Below are positions 40,899 through 45,734 of a DNA stretch of 45,734 bases, piece by piece. The position numbers were made by a program, and so were the translations under genes. The DNA is from Desulfosporosinus sp. (lineage in GTDB: Bacteria > Bacillota > Desulfitobacteriia > Desulfitobacteriales > Desulfitobacteriaceae). Numbering within the stretch: position 1 is the stretch's first letter; each line of letters begins with the position of its first letter. Where the stretch lies: positions 39,935 to 85,668 of the forward strand of contig DOPM01000050.1 in NCBI GenBank assembly GCA_003513495.1. Direction: 5' to 3'. The notes below the pieces were generated by a model. The model made no database searches, was not told the DNA's origin, and saw only the letters and a list, made by a program, of their open reading frames with translations.

Positions 40899-41915
40899 AG
40901 TCCCGGTGAAGCGGTGGAAAGGATGCTGACCCAGTTAGGTTGTGAACCTGCCTTTGCCGTAGCTGGAGAGGAAGCTGTTCTTCTTTAGAGGGAAGTCAGT
41001 GAGAGAGGCGAGCCCTATGATGCTGTTATTTTCGATCTAACCGTCCCCGGTGGAGCAGGTGGCAGACAGGCCCTAGAGGAGATTATTAAAATCGATCCCC
41101 ATTTTATAGGTTTACGGCTCCTTGACTTCATCGTACCCGAGGATGTTGAGAGAGCACAATCCAACATTCTACAAATGTATCAAGGCTGTAATCTAAGACC
41201 TAATGAATACCGTGGGGTGCGTCAGGATCAAAGTATCTTTGATATTGAGGTAAATAGTGGGTTTATTCATAGTGCAAATGGACAACCGACCAAGATGGTA
41301 TTTATTGTCCGTGACATTACAGAACGCAAGCTGGCAGAGCAAAAAATACAAGAGCTGGTTCAACAGCTTGAAATCGAGAAGAATACGGCTGAGCTCAATT
41401 CGATTACTGACAGTCTGACAGGATTGGCGAATCGTAGATATTTTGATGAGGCTCTCAGAACAGAGTTTTACAGGTTGAAGCGATCTGGGTCTACTTTGTC
41501 GCTAATCATGATAGATGTAGATTATTTTAAGAAATTCAATGACAGCTATGGACATTTAGCCGGGGATGATTGTTTGCGACTAGTTGGAACTACGTTAAAA
41601 ACAATTGTTGGGCGAGCACCTGACATTGTTGCACGATATGGTGGCGAAGAGTTTGTTGTTATACTGCCTGAGACAGATGAAAATGGGGTTAAATCTTTGG
41701 GGGAGCGAATCCGGAAAGCAGTTGAAGAGCTTGCTATTCCACACTCTGCATCCGACACTGCTGAATATGTTACGGTCAGCCTCGGGGTTGTAACCGTTTA
41801 CACGAACGGGTTAGCATCACCAGAGAAAGTTGTGGCACTAGCTGATGAAGCGCTTTATTGTGCCAAAAAAGGAGGACGTAACCAGATCGCGGTTGCAACT
41901 GCAACCTGTTGCTAA
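40899..41915 (+). pseudogene. Decayed receiver-PAS-GGDEF gene
   Basis: One reading frame runs from about 40899 to the TGA-type end at 41915 but has a TAG at 40986-40988. Before and after the stop it encodes a response-regulator receiver fragment (MLTQLGCEPAFAVAGEEAV, then YDAVIFDLTVPGG, typical of hybrid histidine kinases), which runs straight into the second half of a PAS domain (DIEVNSGFI...VRDITERK) and a complete GGDEF domain with a GGEEF site. The receiver and PAS pieces look joined by a deletion. From ATG 41175 a 246-residue diguanylate cyclase could still be made, though no good ribosome site precedes it. Confidence 0.75.
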
Positions 41916-41957
41916 AGGGTGCTATCAGATTGTAATGAAAAACGTCTATCGTAAGAT

Positions 41958-42001
41958 AAAAAACGGGTTCAGCGTAATAATAATCGCTGAACCCGTTTTT
42001 T
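41958..42001. terminator. Bidirectional terminator after the GGDEF gene
   Basis: A perfect 17-bp stem (41958-41974 with 41985-42001) has six As on the left and six Ts on the right, so it can stop transcription from either side, including the DUF255 remnant on the minus strand. Confidence 0.92.
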
Positions 42002-42024
42002 CTGAACTGGTTATAGTAAGCAGT

Positions 42025-42224
42025 TTGCCGCCATTGACATGTGCGTAATTGACACCAAATCAGCTATACCCAATAGATAAGAAAACAGGCTTGTTCTCTG
42101 TTTTCGCTATTTGAAAAGCCTCTTCGCTCCAAGGATACCAATTGACGGGGTTATAAGCATGTTGGAGCAAGTAGGGGGACTTCTCGTTAGCTAATCTATT
42201 GGGTATTCTAGTATTTGTTGACAT
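42025..42224 (-). pseudogene. Remnant of a second DUF255 (YyaL-like) gene
   Basis: Starting from the ATG at 42224 (with AAAGGTGGTGA upstream), a 54-residue frame reads NRLANEKSPYLLQHAYNP, VNWYPWS, KPVFLSIGYS and then TGA at 42060-42062. It is clearly paralogous to 38678-38842. After a 20-base interval the minus strand reads ACA TGT CAA TGG CGG CAA, resembling the TCHWCH codons of the intact family. Homology then ends at the terminator. The rest of the gene is missing, so this is a truncated copy. Confidence 0.82.
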
Positions 42225-42261
42225 GGGCAATCACCACCTTTCTAATCAAACTTAATAAAGA

Positions 42262-42311
42262 AAAAACAAGCGAGCCCTATGGGATTTGTATTATTATATC
42301 CCACGAGGCTC
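42262..42311 (-). terminator. Terminator for the LytTR gene
   Basis: On the minus strand GAGCC/GGCTC and GGGAT/ATCCC pair (42272-42311) with a symmetric internal bulge, followed by GCTTGTTTTTT (42262-42272). Confidence 0.75.
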
Positions 42312-42449
42312 TAATTTTATCTATACTTAATTGGGGATATTTTCGTTGGAGCCGTGTTCATACGAAACCTTGGTTAATAAAGCGTGCAATAGTCGGTTGA
42401 TTTCTATCGGTCTGGATACATTCCAATTACGTTACGAATGTCAATTTCA

Positions 42450-43187
42450 TCATAGGTTATTACATCCATCAAACGAAAAATCAATATACGTCTGTTTAAT
42501 ACTCTTATAGAGCTCTCTTGAGATTGGAACAGGCTTATTTGAAAAGGTGATGATACCTTTTTCTGAAATACGGTGAATATAGTCCATATTCACTATGTAA
42601 GAGCGGTGGGGCTTAATAAACCGTTTATCGCTAAGCAAGTCGTTTTCGAGCTGGCTCATAGTACCAAGGCTTTCCAAAACCTCACCGCTTGTTAAGTGGA
42701 AGAATAAGGTTCGTCTTAAAACTTCGATATATTCAATGTTATGTAAAAAAACGTTTGTTAAACACGTTTTACATTTTACAATAATCCCCTTTTCTCTTTT
42801 ATCAACAATATCAGCGCAAGCCTTTTCTAAAATGGTAATAAGCCCTTCTTTTTTTATTGGCTTTAAAAGATAATAAAAAGCATCTACCTTGTAAGAATCC
42901 ACAGCAAACTCATGTGATGAGGTTAAAAAAACTATTTTAGAAATGTTGTTTTTTTTCCTAATCTCTGCTGCAACCTCGATACCAGTCATCAAAGGCATCA
43001 TAACATCTAGAATTAAAATATCATAGTTTGTACCATTTTCCGTTGCCAAAAGCAAATCAAGGCCGTTCGAAAAGGTGTCACATTTAATATTATATTTAAA
43101 AATATGAGAAGCCTTAAACGTCTCTACGATTTGTTTAATTAGTAATAATTCGGTGTTATTGTCATCGCAAATCGAAATTCGCAGCAT
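42450..43187 (-). CDS. LytTR-family response regulator (AgrA/LytR type)
   Basis: This 245-residue protein has an N-terminal receiver domain with the acidic pair D8-D9, the phosphoacceptor D61 in ILDVMMP and the KP switch lysine, and a C-terminal LytTR DNA-binding domain (NIEYIEVLRRTLFFH, FIKPHRSYIVNMDYI). Such regulators bind direct repeats and often control peptide signalling, lytic or surface functions. No histidine kinase is next to it, so it is an orphan here. It has a weak GGA ribosome site before its ATG. It is divergent from the lipoprotein gene at 43560 across a 372-base region. Confidence 0.9.
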   Translation of the reverse strand: MLRISICDDNNTELLLIKQIVETFKASHIFKYNIKCDTFSNGLDLLLATENGTNYDILILDVMMPLMTGIEVAAEIRKKNNISKIVFLTSSHEFAVDSYKVDAFYYLLKPIKKEGLITILEKACADIVDKREKGIIVKCKTCLTNVFLHNIEYIEVLRRTLFFHLTSGEVLESLGTMSQLENDLLSDKRFIKPHRSYIVNMDYIHRISEKGIITFSNKPVPISRELYKSIKQTYIDFSFDGCNNL

Positions 43188-43541
43188 AAGTCTTATTCCT
43201 TTCGGCTATGCCAAAAGGCATAAGCATAGATTGTCCTTTTTTAAAAATAACACTTAATTATAGCATTAAAATTATTACATTTGATATTTGTGAAGCGCTA
43301 ATCAAATACTAATTTTATTTTTTGGTAATATTTTATATATTTATAAAGAACTCCTAATTTAATTTCGTTTGTATTTGGAGCGGCATATCTTGAATTCAGG
43401 AGAGGCCTATACCTTTGAGTGATGTCATGTCACCTGTTTGTTCATTTCATGACGTAAAAGATACATTTCATGCAGGTGATGAAATGTAGAAAGCTTTTTA
43501 GCTTATAATTGCCATGTCAGTTGTATGACGAATAAAAAATA
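43188..43541 (+). promoter_or_regulatory. Divergent intergenic region with large dyad
   Basis: No gene is seen. A perfect inverted repeat TACATTTCAT-N7-ATGAAATGTA lies at 43462-43488, and a further TTCATTTCATGA at 43441-43452 repeats one arm. This is a strong operator candidate for the lipoprotein gene and perhaps for the LytTR regulator. Confidence 0.6.
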
Positions 43542-43559
43542 TTGGAGGAGAAAAACACA

Positions 43560-44009
43560 ATTAAGAAAATTATTCCACTGCTACTTATCCTTATTATTAC
43601 AGCTGGTATGCTTACTGGGTGCAGCGGAGAAACAGAAACAACCACCTCACCAGCACCAGAAAAGCCAGCAACTTCCCAAGAAACAACAAACCCTGCCGAT
43701 TCCAAGGATGCAACTGTAATGGAGGAGCTTAGAAAGTTAAAGGAGCTTGAGGGCAAAAATATAAAACTTGTAGAGGTCTATAATGAGGTTGTAACTTTAG
43801 CCATGAAAAATGGTTGGGATAAAGATGAATTGACATTAAAAGAATTAAACGCCGTTAATGCTACCAGTCAAACATTTAACTCTATGATCAAAGATCCATC
43901 GTCCGCTCACGGTGTTGACTTAGACGCAATATTAAGTGCGACTGATGACTTAGCTACAGAATTAGACACGAATATTAGGCAAAGAGTTTCGGTGCCATTC
44001 GCAAAATAA
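43560..44009 (+). CDS. Small lipoprotein of unknown function
   Basis: The most natural start gives [M]KKIIPLLLILIITAGMLTGC, a classic lipoprotein signal with lipobox LTGC (Cys21), then a Ser/Thr/Pro-rich linker (EKPATSQETTNP) and a charged domain of about 110 residues; total 149 residues. The start codon at that point is ATT, 9 bases after GGAGGAG; the only in-frame alternative, TTG 43542, overlaps the ribosome site. No known domain was recognised. It lies downstream of the dyad at 43462-43488. The 44010-44268 stretch behind it holds no recognised feature. Confidence 0.65.
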   Translation: MKKIIPLLLILIITAGMLTGCSGETETTTSPAPEKPATSQETTNPADSKDATVMEELRKLKELEGKNIKLVEVYNEVVTLAMKNGWDKDELTLKELNAVNATSQTFNSMIKDPSSAHGVDLDAILSATDDLATELDTNIRQRVSVPFAK

Positions 44010-44268
44010 AAGGGATAAGAGAAATCGAATCGCATACCCCACAAGTCAGGCGTAGCAACAATATGGGTAACACCCTCATATTTCACAAAGAAATCGAAGT
44101 AACAAAAAAGCGGATGAAAACGGGAGCGTTAACGCGACAAAAAGCAATCGGGGAAAAAAGGCACTCCTCAATCTAAATAAATTTAACGTGGATTCTGAGG
44201 AAAAGCAGTTTTAGCCTGAGAAATAAGCGATCAATGCCTGTGAGAATCATATTGTAAGGGGAGTATTG

Positions 44269-45734
44269 ATGAAAAGAAATAGTATTAAGGTATTCATTAC
44301 TGTACTTGCTGTAACAAGTTTCATGCTATTTAACACCTGCACGATTGCAGCCACCCCCTCGATAAATTTAACGCAAACACCGGAGGTCACAAGGATTTGG
44401 GGGGCAGATAAGTATGAAACAGCCAAAGCGATTGCTGAAAAATATTGCAGCGATACCGTAGAAAATATTGTCCTTGTTCCTGGAAATAGTTATGCCAATG
44501 CTATTCCGGCAGCAGTTTTAGCGTATCAAAAAAAAGCAGCATTTCTTTTAGTAGGGCCCAGTGCCAATCAAACGAAAGAAGCCTTTGATTTCATTGCCAA
44601 GCACTTAAATACTGCTGGCATGGTCTACCTTGTGGGGGACAGCGATCAGATAGGAAAAGATGTTGAGAGTAAATTAGCGGATATCGGGTGTGCGAACATT
44701 ACGAGAATCAGCGGTGAAAACAAGATTGAAACAGACCATTTGATTGCCAAAGAATTGAGTGTGCAGATAGGGACCCCAGTTGTTATTGCTACTAGTGAAA
44801 ATTTTCCTGATTCGTTATCGATCTCCAGCATTGCTGCAGCCAATGGCTGGCCAATACTTTTTAGCGAGAACAATCAACTACCGGATTCAATTAAAGAATA
44901 TATAAGTTCGATTAAACCTTCCCAATTCTATATTACCGGGGGAACAGTGGTAGTATCTGCTGAAGTGGAAGCGGAGTTAAAGTTGATTCAACCGGAAGCG
45001 GAATTCATACGATTCGCCGGCAAAGACAGATATGATACCTCCCATCAGATCGCCAATTATTTTGCTCTGGATGCCTCCAATATTTATATAGCATCCGGTC
45101 TCCAATTCCCTGATGGTATAACGGGAGGCATGCTAGCCGCCCAAACCAAAGCTCCGGTATTATTGATCAACCCTAATGCACAGATTCAAGAACTTTCCAA
45201 TTTCCGAACAGTATCAACTATCACGTGCTTCGGTGGGACGCAGGCTTTATCGGCTGAATTAGTAAGAGGATTGAGGCAGAAGAGTAGTGTAGTCAATCCT
45301 TATGTAGAATATAGTTATGAGCAAATGCGCAAGGACGCTGCAGAAATTCAAGAACTTTATCCTGAGGCTGTACAATTAGAAACTATAGGCCAATCTGTAG
45401 AAAATAGAGATCTGTTACTCATTAAACTTGGCAAGGGAGAAAAGAAAGTCTTTCTGAATGGCAGTATGCATGCCAGGGAATATATGACGACCTCTTTCCT
45501 GATGAAAATGATTGATGAATACGCCTATGCTTATACGTATGATGAAGCATTCGATAATTATAATGTCAAAACGCTTTTGGACAATGTAACACTCTACATC
45601 GTCCCCATGGTCAATCCGGACGGGGTCAATTTAGTGCAAAACGGGTTATCTGCCGTAAATAATCCTCAGGTAGTTAAGCAAATGCGTCTATTCTATCCGA
45701 AATTGGGTTACGCCAGTTGGAAGGCGAATATCAA
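44269..45734 (+). CDS. Cell-wall-binding M14 carboxypeptidase, 5' part
   Basis: This gene runs off the window; 488 codons are visible. A signal peptide (MKRNSIKVFITVLAVTSFML) is followed by three cell-wall-binding type 2 repeats beginning at R42 (RIWGADKYETA), R146 (RISGENKIET) and R248 (RFAGKDRYDT). From about residue 365 there is an M14 zinc-carboxypeptidase domain with the HxxE metal pair H401 and E404 (MHAREYMTT) and the segment VPMVNPDG. It is likely an exported, wall-anchored peptidase, perhaps for peptidoglycan peptides. The start ATG has AAGGGGAG upstream. The third zinc ligand and catalytic glutamate would lie beyond the window. Confidence 0.87.
   Translation, partial: MKRNSIKVFITVLAVTSFMLFNTCTIAATPSINLTQTPEVTRIWGADKYETAKAIAEKYCSDTVENIVLVPGNSYANAIPAAVLAYQKKAAFLLVGPSANQTKEAFDFIAKHLNTAGMVYLVGDSDQIGKDVESKLADIGCANITRISGENKIETDHLIAKELSVQIGTPVVIATSENFPDSLSISSIAAANGWPILFSENNQLPDSIKEYISSIKPSQFYITGGTVVVSAEVEAELKLIQPEAEFIRFAGKDRYDTSHQIANYFALDASNIYIASGLQFPDGITGGMLAAQTKAPVLLINPNAQIQELSNFRTVSTITCFGGTQALSAELVRGLRQKSSVVNPYVEYSYEQMRKDAAEIQELYPEAVQLETIGQSVENRDLLLIKLGKGEKKVFLNGSMHAREYMTTSFLMKMIDEYAYAYTYDEAFDNYNVKTLLDNVTLYIVPMVNPDGVNLVQNGLSAVNNPQVVKQMRLFYPKLGYASWKANI

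Noticed and set aside
1..45734. CRISPR arrays, tRNA, rRNA, insertion sequences or prophage
   Set aside because: No regularly spaced repeats, tRNA-like folds, rRNA segments, transposase or phage genes were recognised on either strand.

Overview
The window looks like chromosomal DNA of an anaerobic, spore-former-type Clostridium relative. Gene content, AT-leaning codon use, strong AGGAGG ribosome sites, frequent TTG/GTG starts and intergenic hairpin repeats suggest Peptococcaceae/Desulfitobacteriaceae, for example a Desulfosporosinus-like organism; the genus is an inference. About 35 kb (384-35027), all on the + strand, is a purine and N-heterocycle catabolic island. The last 10 kb is ordinary accessory DNA with decayed genes.

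Region 1 (384-9096) resembles the E. coli yge/yqe/ygf cluster: a YgeW/ornithine-type carbamoyltransferase, carbamate kinase, a hydantoinase/dihydropyrimidinase, a fused Fe-S/Mo selenium-dependent xanthine dehydrogenase, and three accessory proteins of labile-selenium molybdenum hydroxylases (YqeC, MocA-like cytidylyltransferase, YqeB). Region 2 (9467-25827) holds allantoate amidohydrolase, allantoinase, an IclR regulator, a two-gene molybdenum hydroxylase (FAD-FeS fusion plus Mo subunit), a lipoprotein solute-binding protein, a second three-gene molybdenum hydroxylase with altered active-site residues, and two permeases and two ATPases of a branched-chain-amino-acid-type ABC transporter.

Region 3 (25828-35027) starts with two purine-riboswitch-like aptamers in tandem, each with its own terminator. 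Then comes a four-gene hydroxylase whose Mo subunit is split in two, as in nicotinate dehydrogenase NdhL/NdhM, followed by an NCS2 purine permease, an ATZ/TRZ-type aminohydrolase and adenine deaminase. The likely logic is: import purines, deaminate adenine (and perhaps guanine), oxidise hypoxanthine/xanthine, open the ring through hydantoinase or allantoinase steps, and recover ATP from carbamoyl phosphate by carbamate kinase.

Region 4 (35357-45734) contains an HD-GYP phosphodiesterase, a thioredoxin-like DUF255 (YyaL) gene interrupted exactly before its CHWC motif, and a small redox/metal cluster (ArsR regulator, an AhpD-like selenoprotein with in-frame UGA, a tiny zinc-ribbon protein and a DGC-domain protein). 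It also has a decayed receiver-PAS-GGDEF gene, the remnant of a second DUF255 gene, a LytTR response regulator, a small lipoprotein and the 5' part of a cell-wall-binding M14 carboxypeptidase that runs off the window.

The points most worth a second look are the tandem purine riboswitches with apparent ON logic, the unannotated selenoprotein and its shared ArsR operator candidate, the repeated interruption in both DUF255 copies, and the hydroxylase paralogue that lacks both purine-binding residues.
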